NCBI GenBank assembly: GCA_026182355.1
Contig: JAPFBL010000069.1
Coordinates: forward strand, 1,462,001 to 1,526,000
DNA from: Hermatobates lingyangjiaoensis
Taxonomy: Eukaryota > Arthropoda > Insecta > Hemiptera > Hermatobatidae
Reading direction: 5' to 3'
DNA: 64,000 bases
This document shows, in pieces, positions 44,176 through 56,499 of this stretch (position 1 is its first letter; each line of letters opens with the position of its first letter). The position numbers were made by a program, and so were the translations under genes. A model generated the notes under the pieces. That model saw only the letters and a list, made by a program, of their open reading frames with translations. It searched no databases and was not told the DNA's origin.

Positions 44176-45981
44176 GTCCATTTGGACCAACTTTCATTTT
44201 TAAAATGAAATAAATTAAAGAAACACAAAATGAAACATTAGATATCAGCATTTATTTTTGTTGATAAATTTTACTCTTTAATTGTGTTTCAAAACGTAAA
44301 ATCATATCTGCATAGTACAAGAAAGTTTTAAAAACTTAAGAAAAATATTATTTTCAGATTTGAGCCGTTAATTATGGTTTTGATCGTAGGTTTATTTCTG
44401 TATGGTATAAGAACTAAATACCAATGTAGTCATTAACATTTGATGTGTAATCGATTTTGGTCAATTTATAGGATAGTATGCGGGTATATGTGTAATAGAA
44501 CTATAGCATCAAATCCGGCTCATCTAAATTGAACCGGTTATGATCTGTTCATGGACAATAGACTCATCTGTTTAATTGAATTCACTTTCAGTTGTTCTTA
44601 TGACTTAATTTGGTTTGTGTAAATCACTTCAGATGTTTGATGTACCCTTGATAAAAAAAAACGTGCATCAGTAAAGAATATTACTGAAGAAGTTTGGTCT
44701 TGTTTTTCCCTTCTTTTGAAGCAATTAGTTAATGTTCATTCTTGACAAGTGAACAAGACGACTTCACTTAAAAGCAGTTTTGGAATGCTTTTAACTTTTC
44801 TCCACTCTAATCATCATAACTGTAAAAAAAAAAAAAAAAACTGAGTTACTTGATCTTGAAAGCTCTCTAAGTAAACTACATTATGAAGAACGGAACAAGC
44901 GATGGGAATCTTATTTATTAAAACCAATACTGTGTCCATCTAAACAAATTACACTTGTTCTTCATGAGCTGAAAAAATAAGAAATACACCATTAATGACT
45001 CTAGATGTAAAATCAATCTATTTATGTTATAGAATAAATCTGACGAATATCTCAGCCCCATTTTTGGACATCTTATTGTTGTTTATACGATGTTTTTTTT
45101 TTTATTTCACGCACTTACTGTTAATTCTTATTATACATATATACAAAAAAAAATTATTTATCACAAATTGGTCAGTTTTCCAGATTCAAATCAAACTTTT
45201 AAAGCCAACGTTTAGATTTGACAATTGTATTTGGAACTTAAGCATTAAACAGATATATGAAATTCCCAAAGTATATATAATAAGCTATTGCATTAGAGGT
45301 TTAAAATGAATAATTTTAGGAATATAAACTTGAACACGAATGTCAGCATAAATACGAATGTTTTAAGGTAATATTATAACGTTAATGTTTTTGTAACATT
45401 ATGCATTATTAAATTAATTTTACTTTCCTTTCATTAATGTTATTTTATGTTAAATAAAATAAATGGAATATTTCAATTTACAATTTTTGTTTTAAATATG
45501 CTTGATTGTGTATAGACCTTGAATTGATGTTTTTCAAATTCATAAATTTATGAATTTATTGGTTTGATTTATTCAAATGAATAAATGAATTGCATAAATG
45601 ATATTTTTTACTTTTAAATTATTTTTTGATTTATTAAATATACTTATTGTTTATATATCTTGATTAATGTAAAGAATACTACATCAAATGCTTGGACCAT
45701 ATAAGAATCTTTGTTTTTAAGGCTATAACAAAAAAGAGCAATAACAGTTATTCCTGTCAATCACATTCAGTGAATGTATATTATTAACTCTTGCTACAAT
45801 TTCTGAACACTGAGTTGCTGCAGAGGACATGAGTTGTCTAAGTTGAAATATTAAAGAGATTATTGTAGCTTTATAATTTTGAACAGGTGACGAAGAAGAG
45901 ATGATTTTTTAAATCTTTAATGAAAAATTTTTTTTAAATTTAGTTTGTAAGATATGTTGAATTACTTTTAAGATAAAGAAG
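44176..45981. other. Intergenic stretch
   Basis: AT-rich. Around 45170-45215 GATTCAAATCAAACTTTTAA and GCCAACGTTTAGATTTG recall the inner half of a family F arm. Confidence 0.35.
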
Positions 45982-46606
45982 CAGAGTTTCCCAATCTTTT
46001 TCGGTTTGCAGTTTCCAAAACACTTCGGATTCTTTCCGTGGCTCCCGTAATAAGTACATGAGATTTTTTTTTTAATTTTTGTCTTTTTAAGGACTTGAAA
46101 ATCTAGTTTTTAGTTCGTTAAGGTTAGGTTAATTGAAAAATAAATTAAACACGAGCTTTAAATTCACAACTTATTGAACAACGTTTAATAATTTGAAATT
46201 ATTAATGGGATGAATGGGCTTGATGTTCGCTGTACAACTTCTCAAATCTTGGAATAAAATTGGAAATAACGACTCTCATTTCTTGCTCGATGTTAATTTT
46301 TGAGCGATATTTACTTTTTATTACAGCGACTTCCGAAAACCCAGCTTTGCACAAATAGGACATTGTAAAAGGAATTAATATTCTTAGGGCTTTGCAACTA
46401 AGTAGTGGGTATTTCTCTTTTATTGATATCCAAAAATCAGAAAGTTTCATACTAACAAAGTTTTAACTTCAATATTGTGTCGCAAGGCAACTCAATAAGA
46501 GATTCTTCTTCTGTGGATGTAAATTCTGATGGGCGTATATTTTGCGGCGCCCTTATGACGATAGCGCGGTTCCCTGGGTAGCACTAGTGATCCCTGGGAA
46601 TCACTG
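45982..46606 (-). mobile_element. hAT-type element, internally deleted (about 625 bp)
   Basis: Ends CAGAGTTTCCCAATC (left) and, reversed, CAGTGATTCCCAGGG (right) resemble hAT inverted repeats. The 10-bp direct repeat AGATAAAGAA lies at 45971-45980 and 46607-46616, close to the expected 8-bp duplication, with one extra G between it and the left end. A transposase C-terminal remnant sits inside. Confidence 0.72.
46202..46525 (-). pseudogene. hAT transposase C-terminal dimerisation domain
   Basis: Minus strand: EFTSTEEESLIELPCDTILK in one frame, then after a frameshift DFWISIKEKYPLLSCKALRI, LIPFTMSYLCKAGFSEVAVI, KSKYRSKINIEQEMRVV, ISNFIPRFEKLYSEHQAH and a stop (46202). The pattern FW....EYP.LS..A...L.PF.T.YLCE.GFS....IK.K.R..L..E..LR...S...PR is the hATC domain of the group that gave rise to ZBED5/FAM200-like proteins. 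The catalytic region and BED zinc finger are deleted. Confidence 0.82.
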
Positions 46607-47734
46607 AGATAAAGAAAACTTTCCACTACCATTATTCAAAATGAAAGAATAAATTACTTTATGAAATAATACTGATAATTGTTTTTGAAAGTGTGAAAAA
46701 AAAAAGGAAAGAAAAGTAAAGAGAAGGAGGAGGATGAGTGGGGAAAAAAAAATGTTGGATGGGGGAGAGGAATGCGAGAGACTAGAAGGCAATGCATCAA
46801 CATCCGATTCAATTATCCGGCAAACCTTTCTACAATCTGATGACGTCAAGAGGGTCGGCGACAAAAACAAGAGGGCCTAACAAAAACTGAGCGAGCGCTA
46901 AAAACCCAGCTGCCTTTACACTGCCTCTAGGCCATGCCAAATTGCTTTGAGCTCAGTAAACGCCTTGTAACTACTCCTCTTTGATGTCAAAACTATTTTT
47001 TTTACCTCCAAGTACAGATCATATTGAAAGCAAACATGAAATCTAAAATGAACTTGGTTATTATGAAAAAAAAAACACCAAGATTTAATTAAAAATATTG
47101 CAAATTTTTTTTTCGATAAAAAACATGCACTACAGTTATATTACATTTTGATACCTTTCAATGTTGACATAAAAGCATTGATCAACCATTTTCTGTATTC
47201 ACTATCATTTAAATTTCAAAATTTCTTTCTTGTATAATAGTTGAACAAAGTTATATTTCATTTCTCTTCTTATTTTACTATAATTACAGTATAGTCATTA
47301 TGAATAAATTTGATTTACAGATTTTAAAGGGCTTATACTTTTTGAAGCGACTAAAATCGATTATATATGTGAATAAGTGAGTAGCCGTGTATCGAAAAGG
47401 TAATTGTCACGCTACAGATCACACATATTCATGTATCTAAATCAATTTTACCCAAAAATGGGCAATATAGTGTAGATCTACCATATGATTTTTAGAAAAT
47501 ATTGCATTATGGAAAAGTCACTTTCTTGGCCAAATTGTGATTTCAAACTATAAAACTATGTATTCTAGAGTGTCGAAATGTTGGGATTACTATGAAACTG
47601 ACAGCAGCATAATCCTACCCAAAAAAGGATTAGATTTTTCTAACAACCCTGGGAAATCAATTTCGAAATAAAATGTAAAAAAAAATGACTTCTGATTGAT
47701 TCTAAAAGCTTGCGAACAAGATACAAGTCACCTA
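46607..47734. other. Intergenic stretch
   Basis: 46690-46900 is purine-rich on the plus strand with a CRE-like TGACGTCA at 46841-46848. A 89-codon minus frame (46601-46870) covers it but looks like low-complexity Ser/Leu text. Confidence 0.3.
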
Positions 47735-47990
47735 TTCTCACCTGGCCCTCGATTTATTCACGCGGGAGGTGAATAAATCTGAGCACGTCGTCCCTCGGAG
47801 GAGGACGTTAAACCGTCGGTCCCAAGCCTGTACGATGTCAGGTACTCGTAAAAGATCCCTACTCTAAATACATTTGAGTTAGGCAAAATTTAGGACTCCC
47901 ACTGTAGAATCAATCTTCAATGTGTGGTATCACAAAGGGCCAATGCTTGACCTATGTGTGTTTCCTTGTGGGACTGCCACTGCAACCTAA
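47735..47990 (+). repeat. SINE copy
   Basis: CTCACCTGGCCCTCGATTTATT, GAGGACGTTAAACCGTCGGTC, CCAAGCCTGTACGATGTCAGG, TACTCTAAATACATTTGAG, GGCAAAATTTAGGACTCCC and TGTGGTATCACAAAGGGCC. It lacks the tRNA-like boxes but has the full body and tail. Confidence 0.65.
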
Positions 47991-48204
47991 CCTAAAATAT
48001 AAGCTAACAAGATTCAAGTCACACCGTTTGACGGATCATAATGAAATTTTACCACAAAATAGTCCATTTTTAGATCATAATTGTTTGTTCAAATTACGTA
48101 GACGGAAAGGGGGGAAAGAATTGTACATTCTGGGATATCAATTTTTTTTTCTCGCTAAACGGTCGAATATAGGATATGAAATTTTACCAAAAAAATCAGC
48201 CTAT

Positions 48205-48615
48205 AATTAGTATGATTTATATTAGAAATAGGTAAAGCCGTCATACCTCGTAAGATGATCATGAAGTTGGAGCGCTTTCGGACATTGTCCATCTTCGATC
48301 GCAGCAAACTTACTGGAGCTGTTATATAGGGTTATCTGACAAGTCCACTGCTATCCTGATATTATTATTTTGATTTTATTTAAATGTTTTGATTTTTAGT
48401 TTTTAGCTATTATCTAGTTTATTAAAATAACTAAATAAAATCAAAATAATATTATCAGGATAGCAGTGGACTTGACAGATAACCAACCCCTATATAACAG
48501 CTCAGTAGGTTTGTTGCCATCGAAGATGGACAATGTCTGAAAGCGCTCCAACTCCATGATCATCTTACGAGGTATGACGGTTTTATCTATTTCTAATATA
48601 AATCATACTAACCAC
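48205..48615. repeat. Family I large palindrome (about 410 bp)
   Basis: Left arm 48212-48390 and right arm 48425-48608 mirror each other over about 180 bases (ATTAGAAATAGGTAAAGCCG, GTTGGAGCGCTTTCGGACAT, CAAGTCCACTGCTATCCTGA). Both arms contain (C)GAAGA, GGACA-A-TGTCC, GAAA and the palindrome AGCGCT plus C, a family I-type core with a damaged 5' part. Confidence 0.75.
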
Positions 48616-51600
48616 AGTAGTATTAACAATATGCATGTATCTATAATTAGTAGACAAAAAAAAATTTGAAATATTCTCATTGTGCAAATGACAATAAAGC
48701 TGTAAAAAATGAAAACTAAACATGGGATAATGAATAAAGCTATGTACTTTTTTAATTTCTTTACATTGAATATTTATCAGAATCAATTTAAACATATTGT
48801 TTATTTTAAGTAATAATAGAAGAAATTAAATTTATTTTAAAGGGTTAATTTCATATGTAAGAAAATAAAATTGTTCATAACTATAAAACACAACGCTAAA
48901 GCAACCATATAAGTATTTAATGTTGCTCTAAAGGGTAAGATATGGTCGTCTAAGGAAAGCGTTTCAATAAATCTACGTGTTGTACCCTTTAACATATATA
49001 ATTTTCATGTTTTTGGTGTGTCTAAGATGACCCTTGTCTTTGGGTATATTGGAGCATGGAAAGGTACTTCTTTATATATATGACAATAAAACTCTGATTT
49101 TGATGTCACATCTCCGGCGATTGAAGATACATAAAATTTCGCATTATGTAATATCTTACTGCTAATACATCAAGAGCTTCCAATATTGAGAGACTAATAT
49201 TACATTAAAAATGTTCTATCTATTGCAAGATGAAAATATGAGACGGTGAGTCTTTATAAGAGATCACAATGTTTAAAATGCATCAATTTAAAAGTTTTGT
49301 AAAGAAAATAGAAAAACCTTTGAAACTTAAAAGAAATACTCTGGCTTGCTTCTTAGATAAGCCTTTAAATCCATTTAACATACTAACATATATAAGTAGT
49401 TTTAATCTAACAACTATGGAATGGGTTACAATGATCAAACACAAGAATAAATAGTGTAAGTATATGATCAACCATAACTGAAATCGTGGCCACTAGAAAT
49501 TGATCTGAAGGAGATGTGCTCCCACTTTTTAGTCTGGTCATTGGTTGCGAATAACCTACTGGATACTCTAAAAAATCTATGTTTCGATATGCAATAATAT
49601 GCAAATTGAAAAAAATTGATTATTACAAGGAAATCTTTGGTATATCATTAAGTATTTTAGGTTTGATGAATGATAAGTTTGATAATGATAATGATAAGTT
49701 TGTACAATTTAATTGTGATGAATGGATAATACAAGATAAGTAAAATGCTCTGTGATTTAAAGTTTTAATTCTTAACTATAGTTCCAACCTGTCACCTCTT
49801 ATACTCGAACTATTATGATGGTCTTGGAGTGTGTGCGTGCGTATTTTTGAAGCAGTATTTAAGGACTTAAAAATCGATGCAGCATTATATACATATATAA
49901 TTGGGTTAATATGTTAAAACTAACTCAATAAATTATCAATTGCAAAATAAAACTCGTAACCCAGGAACAGATTCAACTAATAAACAGAAAATACAAAAAT
50001 GCAACTCATGAAATAAAAATTTATTTACATATATTTATAAACGCACAATATATAAAGGCGTAAACGAAAAAATGTTAAAAAAGGAAAGTTTCAATTGCCC
50101 TAAGGCCAAAATAAACTGATAAATACTCATCGATGTTATAACTGCTGTCAAGATCATACTTGAGATATTTGAGCAAAGGCGAGTTGTCATATTACTATTA
50201 TTTAGACAGCAGGTTATCAGTTGGATGCTGAAAGTGTTTCATTTACCCCTTTCTGGCAATTTTTTGGCATTTGATACCCTCTCTCGGAATATAGCTTCTG
50301 AGTATTTTGTCTTCTATTATAAGTGCTACTGTTAAATAAAAATTGTTAAATTGTTGAATTTATTTTCGATTCCTGCATTATATTTACTTCTATCAAAATG
50401 CCCCCTCCTCTCACCACATCCAAACCCAATTTGGGTTTTTCAAGAACTGAAAGGGTGTTTGTTCTGGCTCAATTGTTCTTTTGCTCTTGTTCAGTTTACT
50501 AGTTTTGACAACAATCTAAAATTTTGCAGTCGCTTACCTTGTCTACCGCCTATGACCGGCCCTGTGTTTTTGTGTGTTTTTGTGCATACAAATGTGTATT
50601 CTCAACTTATATTCTAAATCAGATTCTTCCTAACCACGCACTTCGTCACATTCAAGTTACACACGAAATCAGGTATTTCTCTCTCTCTTTCTCTCTACTC
50701 AACAAAGTTTTAGAATTGAAAATTATTTATTTTCACATAACAAAATAATTAACTGCAAAATATTCTTTCTTTTACCATTCTTTTTTTTTACCATTCCTGA
50801 TATTATTTTGTTTTAATCGCTTAGTAAGAAAATAATTATTACTTCATTGTATTTAAAACATTATATCTGTAATGAATAATTTAAGAAACATTTCAACAAA
50901 AACATCTCTTTTCAAATTAGAGTTATATTTGTTGAGAGTTATCTGGAGCCAGAGTGTTTAAACATCAGAGAAGCTGATCTTAAAACGTCTTTTGTCCATT
51001 TATTCTATCAACAAATGGATCTCTGGTCTGGTCATTCAACCTTAGAGAAATGTCTCCCGCTATCGATTTGATTTCATCTGCACTTGAAACAAGTGTTCTA
51101 TTTCACAATTCACGCAGAACAATGAAACACTATTCCAAGCATCAGTCTCTCACTCGTTTGTATCATTTCTGAATTATGCTCTCCTAAAAACGTATTGATC
51201 TTTAATGGTCTTTATCTTCGTTTTCTCCCCATTCATATACGTCACCGAGTTGCAGTTGGTACTCATTCAGGATAGTTCATGTTACTGTATTCATATGAAT
51301 TATACAATTAGTATACAATTTGAAGTACACTTCATTTATATTAAGTATACCCTATTTATATATTGTATACAACATGATGACTACAATCGACTATAGTTTT
51401 ATCCAACCAAATAAAATTAGGTTAATTCAATGCTTGCAATACCGAATTTAAAGGAATTCCGTAGTGACAATAAGGAAAGAGAAGAAAATTGAATTCTTCA
51501 CATTTCAAATGCTCGATTGTTCACTGCAGATACGCTAATAAACGACGTTTTCAATAGTAGCTGTGTTTTTTCTGTTTTGTTTTTATTATTTAAACCGATC

Positions 51601-51649
51601 CCTTAGCAGGTGATAGCGTCAGCCGTTTAACGGATTTTTGTTTGATCAG
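48616..51649. other. Long intergenic stretch
   Basis: AT-rich. Short open frames at 49269-49604 and 50351-50748 show no recognised domains. Confidence 0.35.
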
Positions 51650-51835
51650 TGATTCTACAGATTTTACATTGGGAGTACTAAATTTTGCCAAACTTAAGTG
51701 CATTTTGAATAGGGATGTTTAACGAGTACCTGACATCGTACAGGCTCGTGACCCGACGACTTAACGTCCTCTCCGAGGGACGACGTACTCAAATTTATTC
51801 ACCTCCAGGGTGAATATTAGCAGTGGTTACTGCTA
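51650..51835 (-). repeat. SINE copy, minus strand
   Basis: Reverse-complement order of the copy at 47735: TTGGGAGTACTAAATTTTGCC, AACGAGTACCTGACATCGTA, CAGGCTCGTGACCCGACG, GTCCTCTCCGAGGGACGACG, AAATTTATTCACC. Confidence 0.65.
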
Positions 51836-51929
51836 TTCGATAAAAAAAATTCGTATCTTTAACAGCAGTTTGTTTATCATATATATTACAAATTTTTTTT
51901 TAAAGTAATATGTTTTATATTTTCTGTGA

Positions 51930-52215
51930 CAACTGGCTTAGGTGCTCGTCCTTGGAGTGGTAGATACGGGGGTTTGATACCCTCTACAGTCTCGATTTAT
52001 TCACGCTGAAGGTAAAAAAAAAAATCAGAGCTCTCGTCTCACGGAGAGGAACCTTAAGCCGTCAATACCAAGTCTGTACGGTGTCAGGTCTCGTTATGGA
52101 TCCCTACTCTAAATATACTTGATTTAGGAAAACTTTAAGTCTCACAATGTAGAATGTTGATTGCATGGTACCACAAAGCGCCTATCTTTGTCCTATCTGT
52201 AGTCTCTCATGGATG
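51930..52215 (+). repeat. tRNA-related SINE, most complete copy
   Basis: Head: TGGCTTAGGTGCTCGTCC (box A-like, about 51943) and GGGGGTTTGATACCCTC (box B-like, about 51989), about 45 bases apart as in a tRNA promoter. Body: AGTCTCGATTTATTCACG, CTCACGGAGAGGAACCTTAAG, CCAAGTCTGTACGGTGTCAGG. Tail: CCCTACTCTAAATATACTTG, TGTAGAATGTTG, GGTACCACAAAGCGCC. It faces the copy at 51650-51835, only 95 bases away. Confidence 0.72.
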
Positions 52216-55200
52216 GCCTGCTAGAAGTTAACAGCCAATTTTCATGTTAAATGTTAATTGAAGATCCTGTGACATTAATATACATTTCTTTTATATTGTA
52301 GTCTATCATAAAGCTAAAAAAATCTAACTATCTATAAAGACCTAAGCTAATTTGCTAAGCATGAATTGTTCACAAAATCTGAAATATGAATGGTACGTTC
52401 ACAGTAGAACTTGACATTGATGTTTATCACAGAGAGACGACACATGCTTGCAAAACTCAGTTGTTGAGTTCATTGACTTTATGTTCTTAAAATAATAAGT
52501 ACTACCTTAGTTCTTATTGAACAAACTAAAAATTAAGTGAACTCCCTATTTCAATGTTTAATTAAACGAATAGAAGGGGAATAATCTCTTTCAAAAGCCA
52601 TCTTCATTTAGAGGTTAAAATAAACACAGGTTTGAAATAGTTTGAGGAAGTACTTGGTTAACTTGAATCGGGCAGAAGGCGGAATTACTCTGAAGATTGG
52701 TGGCCGCCTGACGATCTGTATGCTTGGTCCGGACAGTGGGTAATTTCTCCCTGATTGCGCCTATTACATTTGGTTTCGTCTTCGATCCGCTTCTTGTCGG
52801 CCTTAATTTAACCCTCTAGCCCTTTAATCTGTTTTAATTGACTATTCATGGAGCTATTTTGTTGGTTTTGCTGTTTTATTAAATCAATAGAACATTGATT
52901 TGATTCAGCCTACATTACAACGCACGATTGATGAAGATGAACATCATGAGGTCTTCTGTAAGATTAAAAAACAAAGGATGTTAATAACACAGATGACATT
53001 TCATTATAATTATTAATATATCAGCTGATATATAGTGTTCATTATGTTAATTTGAGCCAATGTTAATGTTAAAGGTAAATTGGAGATCCTGTGATACACT
53101 TGACCATGCATTTTACAGCAGTATGGACTATCTCTAGGTAGCTTGTAAAGTTGTACAACATGCTGAGTTATTAAGACATGTGTGTTTACACTGGTAATTT
53201 GTCTTTATCATGAGACTTTATATTGCAGGATATTGCATTACTTTACTGCATTATATTTTTTACAACATTAACTAAATATCCCATGTCTGTCTAATATGAG
53301 TGTAAGCCATTCATCGAACCACATTAGTGTTCGAAGCTCATTTGACCACATTAGTGTTCTTGTCCATCAAGCTATAAACATAAAAAAAGTCCGAGTACTT
53401 TATTAATTTGATGATTTAACCGTAATTACAGTCGTTATGATATTTGCCTGTCGTGCTGTTAGGCCAATCTATGGGTGTTCAGTGGAAGTTTCTTGATATA
53501 ATCTGCGGATATTACACCCATAATATAATCATAACGATCTTCTACGGATGTTTCACTGGCACATACCATAAATCCCTTTTTCTTTCATCATGACCTATAA
53601 CACTGGTCAAACAACAAAAATATTTGCCATGGTGCCTAAGATGTTTTTACTCTTTTTACCTAATTTAAGGGCGCTGATTCCAAAAAGGCTGTTGCTTTTG
53701 CTCTATCAGGTCTAGTTTTTCTGCTATGACATACCCCTCTCTCTAGGAAGTCGATAGCTGCAATAAAGATAGGCAATAAATCAAAGAAACAATATTTTTA
53801 TTTAGCTTTAAGACACATATTTATTAATCACACCAAAAACGTATATTCCCTGTAAATATAGCAAAACACATTTAAGTAACCTCGCCTAGGATAGGATGTA
53901 GTCATGCTTAATTTCTACTCCAAAAATCTGCAACGCAAGTAAAATCTTTAAGATTTGTTATGCCATAATCATTCAATATTGATTACAATAACTACCTACA
54001 ATTATAATTATGATGCTAGAATGTGTTTGGAAGGACGACTAATTTTAAGATAAAAAAAGATGTCAAATGACAAAAATCTCAATAACTTGACCTGATGAGA
54101 AGAAATTAGTATGATTTTCGAAATCAGCACCCCTAAATTAATCTAACTCAGCTTAGAAACCTTGGGCACCAAAAAATTGGTTCACCGGTGTTTTTTTTTA
54201 TTTTATATTTTATTCCAGCATGTTCCACTGTGTATTACATGCATCATCGTCAAATTGTACAATACTTCTTTCATTAACAATACAAAATACTTATTTTAAC
54301 TTATTTTTAACCTATTTTACATTGATTCATAATTCTACAATATAATAACTTTTTTTCTTATATGTCTACACTATACAAAAATTTCACAAATTTTTTGTAA
54401 TATCGTTCTTTAATTAATGAGGAAGGCCTAACGGGCTGGTTGACCGGTGTAATCTATTTACTTTCCTCTCAGTCGTTCAGTAGGTTATTTAACTAAGATG
54501 TTTCTTAGTTTATGATTATTTAAATATTTTTATATTAATCTTTTCTGAGAAGAAGGCAAAACAAATAAAAACTGAGATTATACTCAGGGTTAACTCTTTT
54601 GATAAACCAATTGTTGTCGAAGTCCACCTAGTAGCTACTTAATTCTAAATAATTAAGTTTTGGGGCTAAATTATTCATGCTGTTTGCATTAAAGTCACAA
54701 TATTTACTATGAGTTTTTATAAATGTGTGGAATTTGATTCATTATAGTGTTCAATTATTATTACTGCACGAGCTATAACAGCATTACAACAGCATAACAC
54801 GTTTATATAGTTGACAATTTAATTAAAACAATCAGGACACAGTGTTTAAAAATGTCTACTCATTTTGAAACTACATACTTTAGTCTTTATGCCAAAAAGT
54901 TTTGAGAAATCTAAGCAGAACTGTCCTAAGTAAACAGTTCTTCATTTAGGTTTCAATCAATACCCGTAGCAAAAGCGATATTTTGTTGAAAGGTCATTTT
55001 TATTATTTCTTCCTAAATATAAAACAATAGAATTATATGATATATCAATGAAAAAGGTAAAACCTAAAAAAAAGACCGTGTAAGAAGCAAATAAATGTGA
55101 GCTTCGTATTTTCATATTGAAAAAAACTTAAACGTTGTCTTTTCTCCATTATTTGGAGAACTAAGAAGATTTTCTATTTTCTCTCTGAAGACAGAGAGAA

Positions 55201-55584
55201 AAATTCCTTTTCACTGGACCCTAAAACTTCTTTTACCGAGTATGGTAAAAACAGTTATCTCTCAAAATGATACTACATAAGCTAATTATATGGGAATTAT
55301 TCGTTCGCATAAACAGACTATATTTACAACTATCTTTTTTTCAATCAATTGCAAGGAATGTAACTGCTGTTTCACGCTAATCTGAAGAAATTTTAATAAA
55401 TTATTCATATTATTTGCATTAAGCCCACTGTATTTACCATGATTTTTTAGAAATGAGTGGAATTTGATTCATTATAGTGTTTAATTATTATTACTACGTG
55501 AGCTGTAAATATTAGAGGAACGGTTGAAATTCCTTTTGTTCTCTAGACCCTATACCTGCATATATATACTTTTTCGATGAAAAT
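52216..55584. other. Long intergenic stretch
   Basis: 52640-52820 is more GC-balanced but unrecognised. 54660-54780 and 55400-55510 share a short direct repeat (TTTGATTCATTATAGTGTT, AATTATTATTAC). No genes or transposons identified. Confidence 0.35.
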
Positions 55585-55852
55585 ACGATCCGAAATGGAC
55601 AAATACAGATCAATGTACACAAAAAAGCACAGAAAAATTAAAGCACACACTTACAGTCTTTAATTTTCGGTTGAACCGTCTTCAGGAGAGATAAGAGAGG
55701 GAAACCAAGCGCACTGGTACAGGTCTCCAACCGTCTCTGTACCAGTGCGCTTAGTTTTCCTCTCGTATCTCTCCTGAAGACGGTTCAACCAAAAATTAGA
55801 GACTGTAAGTATGTGTTTTTAATTTTTCTATGTTTCTTTATGTACATTGAAC

Positions 55853-55870
<18 letters not shown>
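55585..55870. repeat. Family B inverted-pair element
   Basis: Left arm ATCAATGTACACAAAAAAGC through GGAAACCAAGCGCACTGGTA; right arm TACCAGTGCGCTTAGTTTTC through TACATTGAACTATATA. Mirrored over about 120 bases. The central loop is short (CAGGTCTCCAACCGTCTCTG). Confidence 0.75.
55770..55802 (+). ncRNA. Hammerhead-like motif, family B, G12 mutated
   Basis: TCTC, CTGAAGA, C, GGTTCAACC hairpin, AAA in place of GAA, AATT, A17, GAGA. Stems I-III all pair, but loss of the G of GAA (G12, the general base in hammerheads) predicts inactivity. The opposite arm (55660-55695, minus) retains GAA but has one broken stem I pair. Confidence 0.42.
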
Positions 55871-55874
<4 letters not shown>

Positions 55875-55883
<9 letters not shown>

Positions 55884-56125
55884 GAATTTAAAAAAGAACA
55901 CATAGAAAGGAAACCACTGAACTGACTACTATATTTCGATGTCCTCGTCTTCAGGAAAAGAAGTGAATCGCTCCAAAGGCTGATAACGACACAAGGAGTC
56001 GTTCTCAGCCTTTGGAGCGATTCACTTCTTTTCCTGAAGACGAGGACATCGAAATATAGTAGTGAGTTCAGTGGTTTCCTTTCTATGTGTTCTTTTTTAA
56101 ATTCTAGTTTATTCAGTTCGAAGAA
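55875..56125. repeat. Family D inverted-pair element, near-identical arms
   Basis: Arms 55881-55991 and 56000-56112, about 110 bases each, mirror each other with very few differences: ACTAGAATTTAAAAAAGAAC, GAAAGGAAACCACTGAAC, TCGATGTCCTCGTCTTCAGG, GAAGTGAATCGCTCCAAAGG. The central spacer is about 8 bases. Confidence 0.82.
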
Positions 56126-56154
56126 TCGTTTCTCTAATTGTATATATATATATA

Positions 56155-56288
56155 TATATATATAAAGATTTCACATAAACACGTGAAACAACAATCAATG
56201 ATTAAACCACAATAAGAATGGGAAAACAAGACCAAGATCTTTCAACCGTAACAAGCCGTCTTCGTCAGAGTCAAAAACCCAACTGTAT
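56155..56288 (-). repeat. Family C arm
   Basis: AGATTTCACATAAACACGTG, AATCAATGATTAAACCACAAT and GTCTTCGTCAGAGTCAAAAA. It continues through (TA)n into a family A arm. Confidence 0.7.
56230..56272 (-). ncRNA. Hammerhead-like motif, family C
   Basis: Minus: GACT, CTGACGA, extra A, GACGG with CGGTT (one mismatch), GAA, AGATCT palindrome, T17, GGTC. Stem I pairs with one G-U. Confidence 0.48.
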
Positions 56289-56289
56289 A

Positions 56290-56400
56290 TATATACAATT
56301 AAAAGAAACGGTCCAGCGGACTTTTTTTAAATAAAATAAATTCAAAACGAAGGAAACACACAGAAAGACACAGACATAACTCACATCGATATTTCGACCA
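56290..56400 (-). repeat. Family A arm, interrupted
   Basis: AACGGTCCAGCGGACTTTTT, AAACGAAGGAAACACACAG, ATAACTCACATCGATATTTCG and then CGACCA, where the arm stops abruptly. The expected ATCGTCGTCATCAGG does not follow; unrelated sequence and the 129-bp satellite do. Confidence 0.7.
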
Positions 56401-56499
56401 AGCCCTAAGATATTTTGTACTCCAAGCCCTAACCAAGTGAAGAGCTTCACACATTTCCTTATTTGTTAGAATGAACACTGCTGGTTAATCATCCTCTGC

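Noticed and set aside
46841..46848. CRE-like TGACGTCA as a promoter element
   Set aside because: A single 8-base match in a large AT-rich window without a linked gene is not sufficient evidence.
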